Assembly (NCBI GenBank): GCA_963841965.1
Contig: CAWJES010000001.1
Span: 186,001 to 250,000 of the forward strand
DNA: 64,000 nucleotides
Direction: 5' to 3'
Source: Palsa-459 sp963841965
GTDB lineage: Bacteria; Actinomycetota; Acidimicrobiia; Acidimicrobiales; RAAP-2
In this document: in pieces, positions 45,220 through 54,459 of the stretch
Position numbering within the stretch: position 1 is the first letter of the stretch
Layout of the letters: the number at the start of each line of letters is the position of its first letter
Program-made: the position numbers and the translations under genes
Notes under the pieces: model-generated
Told to the model about the DNA's origin: nothing
The model's database searches: none
Seen by the model: the letters and a program-made list of their open reading frames with translations, nothing else

Positions 45220-45729
45220 CTATTCGGTGCTGATCCGCTCGAGCCTCTCGAGGCTGTCCGCCATGGATTCGACCACCGTATTCGAGCCGTTGATCCACCT
45301 GCCGTCCTCCTTGAGCAGAATCCATTTGCCGTCTTCGTTGCCGCAGTCAAACGACTCGGTGACCACGGTGACGGTCTCGCCCACAGGGGTGAGGCTGTAC
45401 CCCCAGCGGTAACCCGCCGGAACGCCCACCCGAGCCGGATCCCCACCGGCGGTGGCGACGTCCCCTGGCGCTGGCTCCCACGCAATACGGCGGTCCTGCT
45501 CGTAGACCACGACGTGGTTGACCATGATGTAGTCGCGACCAAACCGATGCATCTTCATCGTGAAGGTGTCGCCGACGCCGGAGATCAGCTGATTGGAGGT
45601 GGCCCCTCGAAGCATGTCCGACCCGTCGAAGTCTGCATGTCGCCGCGGATTCGCCAGGATCTCGAATAGGCGTGCTGCTGGCGCCATGATCCGGCGTGTC
45701 GCCTCGACCGACATGATGCCCTCGCTCAT
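45220..45729 (-). CDS. SRPBCC (START-like) family protein
   Basis: 169 residues. VEATRRIMAPAARLFEILANP and the following SGVGDTFTMKMHRFG and EPAPGD segments fit the SRPBCC lipid/polyketide-cyclase fold, which binds hydrophobic ligands in a deep pocket. The pattern with the N-terminal ADFDGSDMLRG is common in actinobacterial stand-alone members. Function unknown; no partner gene is clear. Confidence 0.83.
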   Translation of the reverse strand: MSEGIMSVEATRRIMAPAARLFEILANPRRHADFDGSDMLRGATSNQLISGVGDTFTMKMHRFGRDYIMVNHVVVYEQDRRIAWEPAPGDVATAGGDPARVGVPAGYRWGYSLTPVGETVTVVTESFDCGNEDGKWILLKEDGRWINGSNTVVESMADSLERLERISTE

Positions 45730-45890
45730 GGCTCCCTCCCTCCCTTTCGCTGGTGCACTGCCTTGCGAGCACGCAGCAACGACACCGTGCCTGCTCGACC
45801 GAACCTCACGGCGAGACCGTCACTGACAACTTCACCGACAATCGCTGCGGTTTCGACGGCTGATCGCCTCCGGTTGGGGACCAAGCGCGG

Positions 45891-46349
45891 TCAGTACTCG
45901 CCCTTGATCACGAAATACGACCCTCGAATGGTTCCCGCCAGCTTCGACTTCTGGCGAGCGAACTTGAACGAAGCCAGCTCGGCAGGGACCTCCATCCCCT
46001 CGGAGAGCTTGAAGCCCACTGCCCGTTTCGGTCCGTCAAGAGTGTAGAGGATGTTGGTGGAAAGACCGCTCTCGTAGAACAGATAGGTCCAGCGGATGTT
46101 CTCAACCTGGAACGTCGTCGCCTCGAGCGCACGCGACTGGATCACGATGCCACGTTCCTCCTTGAGGACACGGTCCATCAAGTCGATGTCCTCCGTGGCT
46201 TCGGAGGCGGGCTCGACCGTGAAGACATGGTCGTACTTGTTCTTGAAGTACCGAGCTTCGTTTGCGCGCAGACCTGCCAGCGCGGACGCGACCGGCGAGG
46301 ATTCCAATCCGATGGCAGACACGTTCACAAAATCAACTTCGTAGCCCAT
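45891..46349 (-). CDS. Unrecognised protein
   Basis: 152 residues; I do not recognise the family. Its codon use is less G+C-biased than that of the core genes, and it is rich in Glu and Lys (FKNKYDHVFTVEPASEATED; FKLSEGMEVPAELASFKFAR). No signal peptide, membrane helix or known motif is visible. An ORF of this length with balanced amino-acid content and a plausible ATG supports a real gene. It is probably acquired DNA. Confidence 0.6.
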   Translation of the reverse strand: MGYEVDFVNVSAIGLESSPVASALAGLRANEARYFKNKYDHVFTVEPASEATEDIDLMDRVLKEERGIVIQSRALEATTFQVENIRWTYLFYESGLSTNILYTLDGPKRAVGFKLSEGMEVPAELASFKFARQKSKLAGTIRGSYFVIKGEY

Positions 46350-46671
46350 TGCGGGCGATCATAAGTCGCATCGCAGTGAGATTGCTGGCCGGCCGCGATC
46401 GCCGGACGCCCAGCGGACCACCGGCACGGCCACCCAACGCCTCGACCTCTGCGAGTCGGGTCCTCCGATCTGACGCGCGACGAGATCAATTGGGCCTCTG
46501 CAGCAACATGTGGCTCGGTGCGGTGCTTCGGACAACAGACCACCAGCTCGCGTTGCCAGACATCGGCATTGGTCATGCTCCTCAGCTGCTGCGTCCCGTC
46601 GAACCACCGGTACTTGCACTGTGTCCGGGCCTTCGCATCACAGGTGGATACCCGCCGCCCACTCGGGCAAT
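46350..46671. other. Intergenic region with one divergent copy of the tRNA-Leu-like repeat
   Basis: No gene is supported. The only structured feature is the plus-orientation repeat copy at 46431–46471 listed separately. Confidence 0.45.
46431..46471 (+). repeat. Divergent copy G of the dispersed tRNA-Leu-3'-like repeat
   Basis: Starts with CACCCAAC as in copy B, then jumps to GACCTCTGCGAGTCGGGTCC and TCCGAT, matching the right half of the repeat with a ~15-base internal deletion. It is in the opposite orientation to the 55–58.7 kb copies and lies ~200 bases upstream of the plus-strand GNAT gene. Confidence 0.5.
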
Positions 46672-47253
46672 ATGGCGTGCGTGTCCCTGCTCACACCAAC
46701 GCTCCGGACGAATCGGCTGCTCTTGCGCCCGTTCACCAACGCCGATGCGGACGATCTCTTCGCGCTGCACACCAATGCCCTCGTGCTGCGCTACTGGGAC
46801 GCGCCACCCTGGAGTGATCCTGCCCGGGCTGAGCGGTTCATCGCAGATTGCGAGCGGATGGAGGAGGAGGGGACTGGGGCGAGGTTGGCCTTGGAGGGCG
46901 CCGCTGACGGCGTGTTCCTCGGATGGTGCGGCCTGACCAGGTGGAACCCTGACTTCCGCAGCGCGTCGATGGGCTATTGCCTTGACCATGCGGCATGGGG
47001 TCACGGTTACGCAACGGAAGCCGGTCGAGCGCTGCTGGACTGGGCGTTCGCCACGCTGGGCCTGAATCGCGTACAGGCCGAGACCGATACGCGCAACGCG
47101 GCCTCCGCCCGGGTCCTCGAGAAGCTGGGATTCGTGCGCGAAGGGACCCTGCGAGAGGATTGCGTCGTGAACCACGAGGTGTCGGACTCGTGGGTGTTCG
47201 GACTGATCAGGCGTGAGTGGCGGCCGTCACCTGAGCCCCACGTCGCGCGCTAG
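46672..47253 (+). CDS. GNAT family N-acetyltransferase, RimJ/RimL-like
   Basis: 193 residues from the ATG at 46672. The GNAT fold is clear: TLRTNRLLLRPFTNADADDL at the start, the acetyl-CoA loop HAAWGHGYATEAGRALLD, and AETDTRNAASARVLEKLGF with REGTLRE at the end. This subgroup acetylates protein N-termini or small amines. The target is unknown. Confidence 0.9.
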   Translation: MACVSLLTPTLRTNRLLLRPFTNADADDLFALHTNALVLRYWDAPPWSDPARAERFIADCERMEEEGTGARLALEGAADGVFLGWCGLTRWNPDFRSASMGYCLDHAAWGHGYATEAGRALLDWAFATLGLNRVQAETDTRNAASARVLEKLGFVREGTLREDCVVNHEVSDSWVFGLIRREWRPSPEPHVAR

Positions 47254-47470
47254 TTCTCTGACCTCCGATGACTCAGCGGTGGGCACAACATCGGCGACCG
47301 TCCGGATGCTGCGATGCCAGCGACCACTCAAGGCAGGTCTGCGGCTTCCAGGTAAGTGAGTCGCAACATTCGATCGCCATGTGCGCAGAGGGGAGCGGTC
47401 CGCGTGAACGGACAAGGCCACCTTCGTTAGCGAGAAGACGGCTCCAGCGACCGAAGACCGAGGGTTCCGC

Positions 47471-48178
47471 TCAGTCGTTCGCCGTGGACGGTCCGAACAG
47501 CTTCCAGTGGCCCTCGGAGACAACCTCGACGGTGCCCCCGGACACCTTGATGGCGGTCTCGTCGTCGATCGCGTATGTCGGGATGGGCACATTGGCGGCC
47601 CACCGCTGCACGTTCGCCATGGAGTGCTCCTCGAACATCGGATCCGGGTTGTCGACGTGCACCCACATCGTGAAGTCCACGAGTCCCATCGCACTGTCGC
47701 CTTCCAGCGCCATGTCACTTCCTGCCGGAATGAACTGCCTGTTCCACTCCGCATCGCAGTTGAGTGGCGTCGTGACGATGCTCCCGGCACTCACCCCGAC
47801 ATAGACCAGACGCTCCAGCGACGGCAACAGGTCCGCGAGACCGGATCGCCTCATCCAATAGCCCAGGTACAGGACGTCGCCGCCCCAAACGAGCAGCGCG
47901 TCCGTCTCCTCGAGCGTTGGGACCCAGCTCTCGCGCTGGATGCTGGGCAGGCAGGTGAGCTCCAGCACGCCCAACGACTTCCAGCCCAATCCGCAGAGCG
48001 GGCTCCTCCCCGCCCCAGTGAGTGCTTCCATCGCCTTGCCGCCGCCGCCAGGGAATGGGTAGATCGCTGTCGGGATGAACAGGGCGCTCGACTCTGCGAT
48101 CGGCTTGCCAAGCAGGTCGACCAGCGCGTCGTTGATGCTTGGATTCGCGATGCCACTGGATGTGAGCAAGAGCTTCAC
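47471..48178 (-). CDS. Peptidase E-like (family S51) protein
   Basis: 235 residues. KLLLTSSGIANPSINDALVD, the LLVWGGDVLYLGYWM loop and VYVGVSAGSIVTTP contain the nucleophile Ser of the alpha-aspartyl dipeptidase (PepE) family, with the glutamine-amidotransferase-like fold. PepE cleaves Asp-X dipeptides; the exact activity of this branch is not certain. Repeat copy H lies ~105 bases upstream. Confidence 0.88.
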   Translation of the reverse strand: MKLLLTSSGIANPSINDALVDLLGKPIAESSALFIPTAIYPFPGGGGKAMEALTGAGRSPLCGLGWKSLGVLELTCLPSIQRESWVPTLEETDALLVWGGDVLYLGYWMRRSGLADLLPSLERLVYVGVSAGSIVTTPLNCDAEWNRQFIPAGSDMALEGDSAMGLVDFTMWVHVDNPDPMFEEHSMANVQRWAANVPIPTYAIDDETAIKVSGGTVEVVSEGHWKLFGPSTAND

Positions 48179-48280
48179 GGAAGCCTCCGTGTGTTCTGGC
48201 GGTTCATGCCGGACCGCGCCGGCGGAGCCCCATGTTCGCTTGCCGCGTCACCACATGCGCGCCCATCCGGGTCCCACCAT

Positions 48281-48323
48281 GTGTATCCGAGGCCAGACTC
48301 ACGCCGTCTGCCAGCGCTGGTGG
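48281..48323 (-). repeat. Divergent copy H of the dispersed tRNA-Leu-3'-like repeat
   Basis: On the plus strand it reads GTGTATCCGAGGCCAGACTC followed by ACGCCGTCTGCCAGCGCTGG, similar to the consensus with a 4-base gap. Same orientation as the 55–58.7 kb copies and upstream of the peptidase E gene. It is more divergent, so confidence is lower. Confidence 0.45.
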
Positions 48324-48430
48324 GACACCGAGCGGGCATAGGATTCTCCCTCGCATGCGTAGCGCGCCCGCTGCCGCGGTTCCCTGAACCCTTCGGTTGA
48401 CGCGGGAACCAGTCGAATGCGTTCGAGCCG

Positions 48431-48994
48431 TCAACTGACCACGTCCTCCCTCGCGGCCTCCCCGGTGAGCTCGTAGTCGAGGAGAAGCGATCCAGATTGC
48501 GACGTCGAACTGTGCTGCAGGTGTAGTCGTCTCGGAGATCCCCCGTCGAAGAGCTTGCGCCCTCGCCCGACAATTGCTGGAGCGATGACAAGCCTCAGCT
48601 CGTCCACAAGATTCCGCTCGATGAGTGCTTGAGTGAGAGCAATGCTTCCGTGGACGCCGATGTCGGCGCCGGACCGCTGCTTCAGTTCGACGACGGCGTC
48701 GGCGAGGTCGCCACGGATGCTCGTGGTGTTGAACCAGCTTTCCTCTGGAACCGTCGATGTGACCACGTACTTCTGGACGCTGTTGATGAAGCTGGCGAAC
48801 GGCTCGATATCGCTGGAGGGCCAGAATTTCGCCCAATCGTCATAGGTACTGCGTCCCAGCAGCACCGCATCCTGCGTGCCGATGACGCGACCCAAGTTCG
48901 CATCCATGTCGTCATCCCAGTCCACGATGAACTCGTCAGGTGATTCTGCTACCCCGTCCAAGGACAGCAACTGGTAGGCGACCAGCTTGCGCAA
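48431..48994 (-). CDS. Dihydrofolate reductase-family (RibD C-terminal) protein
   Basis: 187 residues. LVAYQLLSLDGVAESPDEFI, AVLLGRSTYDDWAKFW and DIGVHGSIALTQALIERNLV are the conserved DHFR/RibD blocks, with LVIAPAIVGRGRKLFDGG near the end. It is a stand-alone NADPH-type reductase of unknown substrate, a paralogue of the protein at 41.6 kb. Start and length are normal. Confidence 0.88.
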   Translation of the reverse strand: MRKLVAYQLLSLDGVAESPDEFIVDWDDDMDANLGRVIGTQDAVLLGRSTYDDWAKFWPSSDIEPFASFINSVQKYVVTSTVPEESWFNTTSIRGDLADAVVELKQRSGADIGVHGSIALTQALIERNLVDELRLVIAPAIVGRGRKLFDGGSPRRLHLQHSSTSQSGSLLLDYELTGEAAREDVVS

Positions 48995-49438
48995 CGCTCC
49001 ACCTCCCTACTCCGAGAGTGGATAACCCTAGATGTCCTCCCATCATCGAGCACACGTTGAACTGGTCGAGGTGGCTCCAACGATCCCAGCTGCCGCGGGC
49101 CTCCACGCTGGCAGCCTCTGAATCCCAGCACGTTCGGCCATCGAGGCAGTGCACGACCGCTCGAGTCGCCCGCCCGGAACAACGGCAAGCCGCAACACAT
49201 CGGGATCCTGGCTGTGCCATCGGGGGAAACGACGGACACGGCCGAACTGGGTCGGATCGGCACCTTGGTGCTCTCGCAGCCGATGAACCGAGCCATTCCA
49301 CGCACTGGCGGAGCGCGGTCACCCGAACCGCTGAAAGAGATCCTGCATGTCCCAGTCTCGACCGTCTGGACAACCCAGAATGGGGATGGATGTCAGTTCA
49401 GATTGACAACACATGAGTGTCAGTCTAGACTGACGCAT
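48995..49438. other. Intergenic region before the HTH/Clp-N pair
   Basis: No gene is supported in this 444-base stretch. Near its right end lie two palindromic elements (49391–49408 and 49419–49434), listed separately. Confidence 0.5.
49391..49434 (+). promoter_or_regulatory. Paired palindromic operators upstream of the HTH gene
   Basis: GTCAGTCTAGACTGAC (49419–49434) is a perfect 16-bp palindrome ending 4 bases before the start codon, and TGTCAGTTCAGATTGACA (49391–49408) is an imperfect copy (TGTCA…TGACA). Both share the half-site GTCA. Two such sites so close to a small HTH gene suggest autoregulation. Confidence 0.6.
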
Positions 49439-49651
49439 ATGGACATCGACGAACTCAGTGAGGGCCTCTCGTCGGAGGACCCCGCAATCGGGCTCCGCGC
49501 CTCGATGGCACTCCACCGCCTAGCCGAGAGGGTCGAGGCGAGCAATGTCGCATCGGCCCGGAAGAAGGGTTGGTCGTGGCAGCAAGTCGGAGACGCCTTG
49601 GGCATCACCCGCCAGTCCGTGCACGCCAAATACAGCAGGGAGACGTCATGA
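49439..49651 (+). CDS. Small helix-turn-helix DNA-binding protein, partner of Clp-N protein
   Basis: 70 residues from the ATG at 49439. ASARKKGWSWQQVGDALGIT followed by RQSVHAKYSRE is a clear helix-turn-helix (~35–65). Its stop overlaps the start of the Clp-N-domain gene (ATGA), so the two are coupled, as often seen in actinobacteria. It probably represses its own promoter through the palindromes just upstream (inference). Confidence 0.82.
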   Translation: MDIDELSEGLSSEDPAIGLRASMALHRLAERVEASNVASARKKGWSWQQVGDALGITRQSVHAKYSRETS

Positions 49652-50160
49652 CCACCGAATCCGTCGCACCCGAGATGCTTAACGCCTGGACCATCTATCT
49701 GCGGGCCGAGGGGGAGGCTCGGCGTCGAGGTGATCGACGGACGGGTACCGAACACCTCGTGCTCGCCCTTTTGGAGGATCCATTGGTTGAAGGCGCGTTG
49801 GGCGTGAACCTCGATCAAGCTCGCCGGGGGCTTGAGTCGCTCGATCGAGAGGCCCTGGGTGCCCTTGGCCTGGAGTCCGACATCGATGCTCCCCCGCTGC
49901 CGATGCGCACCGTGCCCGTGAAGCCCGGCTTCAGGGATGTCGCGCGAAAGGATCGCCTCCGCATGACTCCCGCGGCGAAGAAGGTCCTTGAAAGGGCCTC
50001 GAAGTCCAACCGTCGGCGGCTCTATGTCACCGCCAAGCAACTGTTGGACCAGATCCTCGCTCTCCGGCCACCAGATCCGGCGGCGGTCCTGCTCGGCGCT
50101 CTCGGCGTGGATGGGTCCGAGGTTCGGCGCCGATTGGAAGCCGTTGATCCTGGCAGTTGA
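49648..50160 (+). CDS. Clp repeat (Clp N-terminal) domain protein
   Basis: 170 residues. RRRGDRRTGTEHLVLALLED near the N-terminus (~25–45) and a second RLRMTPAAKKVLERASK with KQLLDQILALR near 105–140 are the two ClpA/B N-terminal repeats (Clp_N). No AAA+ ATPase follows, so it is a stand-alone sensor/adaptor-like protein, possibly a regulator of the upstream HTH protein. Function unknown. Confidence 0.83.
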   Translation: MTTESVAPEMLNAWTIYLRAEGEARRRGDRRTGTEHLVLALLEDPLVEGALGVNLDQARRGLESLDREALGALGLESDIDAPPLPMRTVPVKPGFRDVARKDRLRMTPAAKKVLERASKSNRRRLYVTAKQLLDQILALRPPDPAAVLLGALGVDGSEVRRRLEAVDPGS

Positions 50161-50452
50161 GTCCCCAGCCTCGCATTCGACTTGCGCGACGATGCGGGAT
50201 TCGACGCCCGGGGCCGGGTCGGGGCGCCGTGTGCGGGACCTGCGTTGCGCTCGCACCCAGTGCCTTCTCCCGAAGGTGTCGGCACCGTGACCGATGCGTC
50301 ACGATTGCAGACGTCGAGGTCATGCTTCGCGCATTCCTCTCCCCTGCACGGTCGGAGGGCCCCTTGCCTGGCAGAAGTCCTGATCTTCGGAGGCACGCAG
50401 AACCTGGGCCCGGGCCCCACCCCGACTACGAGCAGAGCGGTAGCCTCCCGGC

Positions 50453-51838
50453 GTGCCAGATGACCTCGCTTCCCTGCTCACCCGGACGGCGACCCACATG
50501 GCCGACTATCGCGCCGCCGCCAGAGAAGCACCGGTCTTTCCCGAAGTCGATCTCGATGAGGTTCGGGCTGCCATCGGTGGACCTTTGCCTGAGGCGCCCA
50601 CACCGGCCTCGGCCGTAATCGATCAGCTGATCGCCGGCGTTGAATCGGCGGTCGTCGCTACCACCGGCCCCCGCTACTTCGGATTCGTCGTCGGCGGTGC
50701 CCTCGCGGCACCCACGGCTTCCGAGCTGCTTGTCGCTGCCTGGGATCAGCCCGCCTACAACCACCTCTCCTCGCCGTCCTCCGCGGTCATCGAAGAGGTG
50801 ACCGGCGCGTGGCTCGTGGAACTTCTCGGCCTCCCCGAGGGCGCCTCGGTCGGCTTCGTGACCGGTGGCCAGGCAGCAAACACGGTCTGCCTGGCAGCCG
50901 CTAGGCACAGAGTGCTTGCAGACGCTGGCTGGGACGTCGAACGGGACGGCCTCGTGGGCTCGCCTCGCGTCCGCGTCGTGGCAAACAGCGAGCGCCACGC
51001 CACGATCGACCGCTCGCTGCGCCTCCTGGGCCTCGGCACTGATGCCCTCGAACCAGTCGCAACCGACGCCAACGGTGCCATCCGAGTCGAGGAGCTGGCA
51101 GCCGCGCTCGAGGACGACAGGTCCGGACCCACGACCGTGTGCCTTCAGGCCGGCAACGTGAACACCGGCGCCTGCGACGACCTTGCTGCCGCCATTCCCG
51201 TCGTGCGCGAGCACGGGGGCTGGGTGCACGTCGATGGTGCATTCGGCCTCTGGGCGGCTGCGAGCCCCACGACGCGCCATCTGCTCAGGGGCATCGAGGC
51301 CGCTGACTCCTGGGGTACAGACGGTCACAAGTGGCTGAATGTGCCGTACGACTCGGGGTATGCATTCTGCGCAGATCCCGGCGCCCATGCGTCCGCGATG
51401 GCTTACTCAGCCGCCTACCTCCTCGGTGGTGCCTCCCCCCTGGTTCGTTCACCGGGGGACTTCGTTCTCGAGTCCTCGCGCCGGGCTCGTGGCGTGGGAA
51501 CGTGGGCGGCCATTCGCCAGCTTGGACGCACCGGAATCGCTGATCTCGTGGACCAGTGTTGTTCGCACGCTCGACGATTCGCTTCCCAGCTCGAGGCAGT
51601 CGACGGAATCGAGATCGGAAACGAGGTCGTCCTCAATCAGGTGCTCGTTCGCTTTGGCGGGGACGACGCAGTGACAGACCGAGTGGTTGCAGCGGTGCAA
51701 CACTCGGGCGAGTGCTGGATGGGATCCACCACGTGGCATGGTCGTCGGTTCATGCGCATCTCCGTCTCGAGCTGGCTCACGACTGAGCAAGATGTCGATC
51801 GGTCGGTCGCTGCGATCGTCTCGAGCGCTCGCGCCTGA
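50453..51838 (+). CDS. PLP-dependent decarboxylase (group II, aromatic/glutamate decarboxylase-like)
   Basis: 461 residues from a GTG. GFVTGGQAANTVCLAAAR, the WVHVDGAFGLWA Asp and TDGHKWLNVPYDSG (the Lys forms the PLP aldimine) are the group II decarboxylase hallmarks, and the N-terminal TTGPRYFGFVVGG is typical. It could act on an aromatic amino acid or glutamate-like substrate, or be a lyase/aldolase-like relative. It stands alone with ~290 empty bases before it. Confidence 0.88.
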   Translation: MPDDLASLLTRTATHMADYRAAAREAPVFPEVDLDEVRAAIGGPLPEAPTPASAVIDQLIAGVESAVVATTGPRYFGFVVGGALAAPTASELLVAAWDQPAYNHLSSPSSAVIEEVTGAWLVELLGLPEGASVGFVTGGQAANTVCLAAARHRVLADAGWDVERDGLVGSPRVRVVANSERHATIDRSLRLLGLGTDALEPVATDANGAIRVEELAAALEDDRSGPTTVCLQAGNVNTGACDDLAAAIPVVREHGGWVHVDGAFGLWAAASPTTRHLLRGIEAADSWGTDGHKWLNVPYDSGYAFCADPGAHASAMAYSAAYLLGGASPLVRSPGDFVLESSRRARGVGTWAAIRQLGRTGIADLVDQCCSHARRFASQLEAVDGIEIGNEVVLNQVLVRFGGDDAVTDRVVAAVQHSGECWMGSTTWHGRRFMRISVSSWLTTEQDVDRSVAAIVSSARA

Positions 51839-52271
51839 AGGGACTCGCGCTCGACAAGGAGAGGTCGTCACGGCCACGCGACTGGGGCATTGTGACGACA
51901 TGGAGCGTCGGAGGGGATACGTCTTGCGGAGTCGCTGTTCGCATGCACCATCTCGAGGTCCTGTCACCTCGTGCAAGCGACCTTGCGTATGCCACGGTGC
52001 GTAAAAGCACCCCAGGTCAGGCTCGGGGGGTCGGGGGTTGCTGAGGCCGGAGATCCGTGTCGCACGATCCGCCGCAAGCCACGGGTGCATCAGCAGTTCT
52101 CGATCGCGATGCCTCCGCCAGCTGCAACGTTCACTGCCCGGTCCCCGGATCCCCATGCCTGGCAACACATCTCGAGTGATGTCTCAATCCGGTGCCGGAG
52201 CGGGCAAGCCAGCCGTCACTCCCAGAGGCATCCTCGGGCGCGTCCGCACGATGTGACTGGCGCTGCCTGAA
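51839..52271. other. Intergenic region
   Basis: I see no gene in this stretch except that the degraded YjbR reading frame probably extends into its last ~30 bases (VRTM, stop, LALPEV). No strong hairpin or repeat copy is visible. Confidence 0.4.
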
Positions 52272-52742
52272 GTGACGGTACGTGTAGTCCGCTCACAGGT
52301 GAGGACGAGATCCACGGCGCACTCCTACGACATCCGCGGGAGCTCGTTCTGCTTACTCGTCGCCACCGAGGATCGGACTGGCGGGCCCAGGACCCTTCTC
52401 GTGGTTCGTGCGGGTACGGAAGGGCGCGAGGCATCACTTGCCCTGGGTCAGCCATTCTTCGCGCCGAAGGCTGGCCGAGCTCGCGTCGGTGTATGGCTCA
52501 CCGACCAATCGAGTTGGGACGAGATCAAGGAGCTCGTGACCGAGAGCTACCGGATCCTCGCGCCGAGGAAGCTGCAGCACTCCTTGCAAGGCATGCAAGG
52601 GACCTCGAGCCTGGACTGCCTCTGTCACTGCGATCCGGCCAACGAGCGAATTGCTGACACAGCCGTGTTCGACACGGCTTCGTGCTTCAGGACTTCGCCT
52701 TGCGTGTTCCGTCGTCAGCCGCTGTCGAATGAGCACTGTTGA
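52272..52742 (+). pseudogene. Degenerate MmcQ/YjbR-like gene
   Basis: The frame from the GTG at 52272 contains SYDIRGSSFCLLVATED and SSWDEIKELVTESYRILAPR, the C-terminal half of the MmcQ/YjbR DNA-binding-like fold. Just upstream in the same frame VRTM is followed by a TGA (52254–52256) and then LALPEV, which is the family's N-terminal block, so the gene appears interrupted. About 50 residues after the normal end have no similarity. It is probably a decayed or truncated copy. Confidence 0.5.
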
Positions 52743-52808
52743 GCTCTGTCACTCTCGGCGAACCGACTGGTGAGAGCCGAACACCGTCGGCATGGCATTA
52801 TGTGACCG

Positions 52809-53708
52809 ATGGCAAGTGTCGGTGTTGTCATACCGGCACGCAATGCCGAACAGAACATCAGGGCCTGCGTCGAGAGTTGCCGTGACCAGTCCGTACCTCC
52901 ATTGGATGTCGTCGTCGTTGATAACGCCTCTCGTGACAGGACGTGCTCGGAGGCAGCGGAGGGTGGAGCAAGAGTCCTTCTTGAGCCGCAGATTGGTTCT
53001 TATCGCGCGCGCAATCGGGGTTGGCTATCCGTCGACGCGGACATCATTGCGTTCACCGATGCTGACTGTCAGCCGGAAGGCAACTGGTTGGAGGAGATTC
53101 TCAAGCCGTTCTCGGATCCGACGGTCGTAGTCGTCGGCGGCGACATTCGGCAGGCTGACACCTTTTCTGCGACCCAACAGTGGCTCGTGAACGGCCCCTT
53201 GATCTCGCAGTCCCGCAACGCCGGCCATCCTTTCCTCCCGTTTCTGGCGACTGCGAACGTCGCAATACGTCGAACAGCGTTGGAACAGATCCACGGTTTT
53301 GACGACGCATTCATTTCCGGGGGTGACGTAGACATCTGTTGGCGCATCCAGGCGTTCTTGCACGGCAGGGTGGAGTATCGGCCGAGCGCGGTCGTCAATC
53401 ACCATGTGGGACCCCGTCTGCGCGAAATTACGGAAAGGGGACGCCGTTACGGGGCAGGGCGAGCGCTCATTGACTTGAAGTGGTCGGCCTGGCCGGACTA
53501 TCCCAAAGAAGGGCTCCGCACGCGAATGCGGCCGGCGTGGTTGCTCCCTGCTCGCCTGGCACACAGGATCCTGAAGCGGCACCCCTTGGCACCACCGCTG
53601 ATTGAGGCCGCGCTGGTGGTCAACCTCGAAGTGGGGTATGTCGTGGGGAAATGGGGCAGCACACGAGGAGGCCTGACCTTGATACCTCTATCAGGTGCCT
53701 CTGGCTGA
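52809..53708 (+). CDS. Family 2 glycosyltransferase
   Basis: 299 residues. A GT-A domain: ASVGVVIPARNAEQNIRAC, VVVDNASRDRT, IIAFTDADCQPEGNWLEE (metal-binding DAD) and GFDDAFISGGDVDICWR (acceptor-side ED-like motif). The C-terminal part (~220–299) has a basic amphipathic region and no clear membrane helix. It probably acts on a cell-surface polysaccharide or glycolipid; donor unknown. A solitary gene in the accessory region. Confidence 0.88.
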   Translation: MASVGVVIPARNAEQNIRACVESCRDQSVPPLDVVVVDNASRDRTCSEAAEGGARVLLEPQIGSYRARNRGWLSVDADIIAFTDADCQPEGNWLEEILKPFSDPTVVVVGGDIRQADTFSATQQWLVNGPLISQSRNAGHPFLPFLATANVAIRRTALEQIHGFDDAFISGGDVDICWRIQAFLHGRVEYRPSAVVNHHVGPRLREITERGRRYGAGRALIDLKWSAWPDYPKEGLRTRMRPAWLLPARLAHRILKRHPLAPPLIEAALVVNLEVGYVVGKWGSTRGGLTLIPLSGASG

Positions 53709-53961
53709 CGACCCCACTGAGCTCATCCCATGATGGTGGCTCCTCCCGGGACCTCGAATGCCCCTCTCCTTCGGCCTCGAGCGACTCCAGATCGGGCTTC
53801 CTGGCAAGCGGTCGCATTCCGACGGCTCCCAATTCATCACCCTGTAACGGTGGTGCCAGACGATCGGGACGACGGACGTGTTGCGGCCCACCAGCTGATT
53901 GAACGCTGCGTTGGGAGATCGGCTCAGGCGCCGGCTGGCGCTGTCATATACGGTCGTCCGG

Positions 53962-54459
53962 ATGGAGATCGTTGAACACGCAAGAGTGGAGGAGCGACTC
54001 GCAATCCCATACGTCGGGACTCGCGTTGTAACGCCATTCCGGGGGATGCTGGCGACCCGAGACCGCCTTTTGGCGGAGGCACGCGTGGGGATCAATGAAG
54101 CTGGCATCGAGACCGTCGGCTACGGCTTCCTCCGGCTGCACGTCATCGACATGGACGGGCAAATGGACTTGGAAGCTGGCTACTTCACGGCTGGCCCCGC
54201 GCGTATAACGCATCCGACCCTCCGATCTGGCTCGATGGCTGCTGGAAGTTACGCGACGATGAAGTATCAAGACCACGCCCGAAGAGCGAATCAAGCGCTA
54301 CAGGATTGGGCACGTGACAATGGCCTGCTGCTTGATCGTCGGACCATTCCCGAGGGTGATGAGTTTGCGTGCCGCTACGAGGCTTATTGGACCGACCCGG
54401 CGGTCGAGCCGCGCAAAACGAGGTGGACAATCGAATTATCCATCCTTCTGGCCAAGTAG
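53962..54459 (+). CDS. GyrI-like/AraC effector-binding domain protein
   Basis: 165 residues from the ATG at 53962. VEHARVEERLAIPYVGTRVV and GYFTAGPARI followed by SMAAGSYATMKYQ match the GyrI-like small-molecule-binding fold (SHS2 dimer). Such stand-alone proteins bind hydrophobic drugs or inhibit gyrase in a few cases; here the role is unknown. The frame is open upstream, but the family starts at this Met. Confidence 0.78.
   Translation: MEIVEHARVEERLAIPYVGTRVVTPFRGMLATRDRLLAEARVGINEAGIETVGYGFLRLHVIDMDGQMDLEAGYFTAGPARITHPTLRSGSMAAGSYATMKYQDHARRANQALQDWARDNGLLLDRRTIPEGDEFACRYEAYWTDPAVEPRKTRWTIELSILLAK

Noticed and set aside
45752..45795. Segment with CCTTGCGAG and CGACAC as a further repeat copy
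   Set aside because: Only the 9-base core and a 6-base end match, spacing differs, and it is not upstream of a gene in its orientation; too weak to list.
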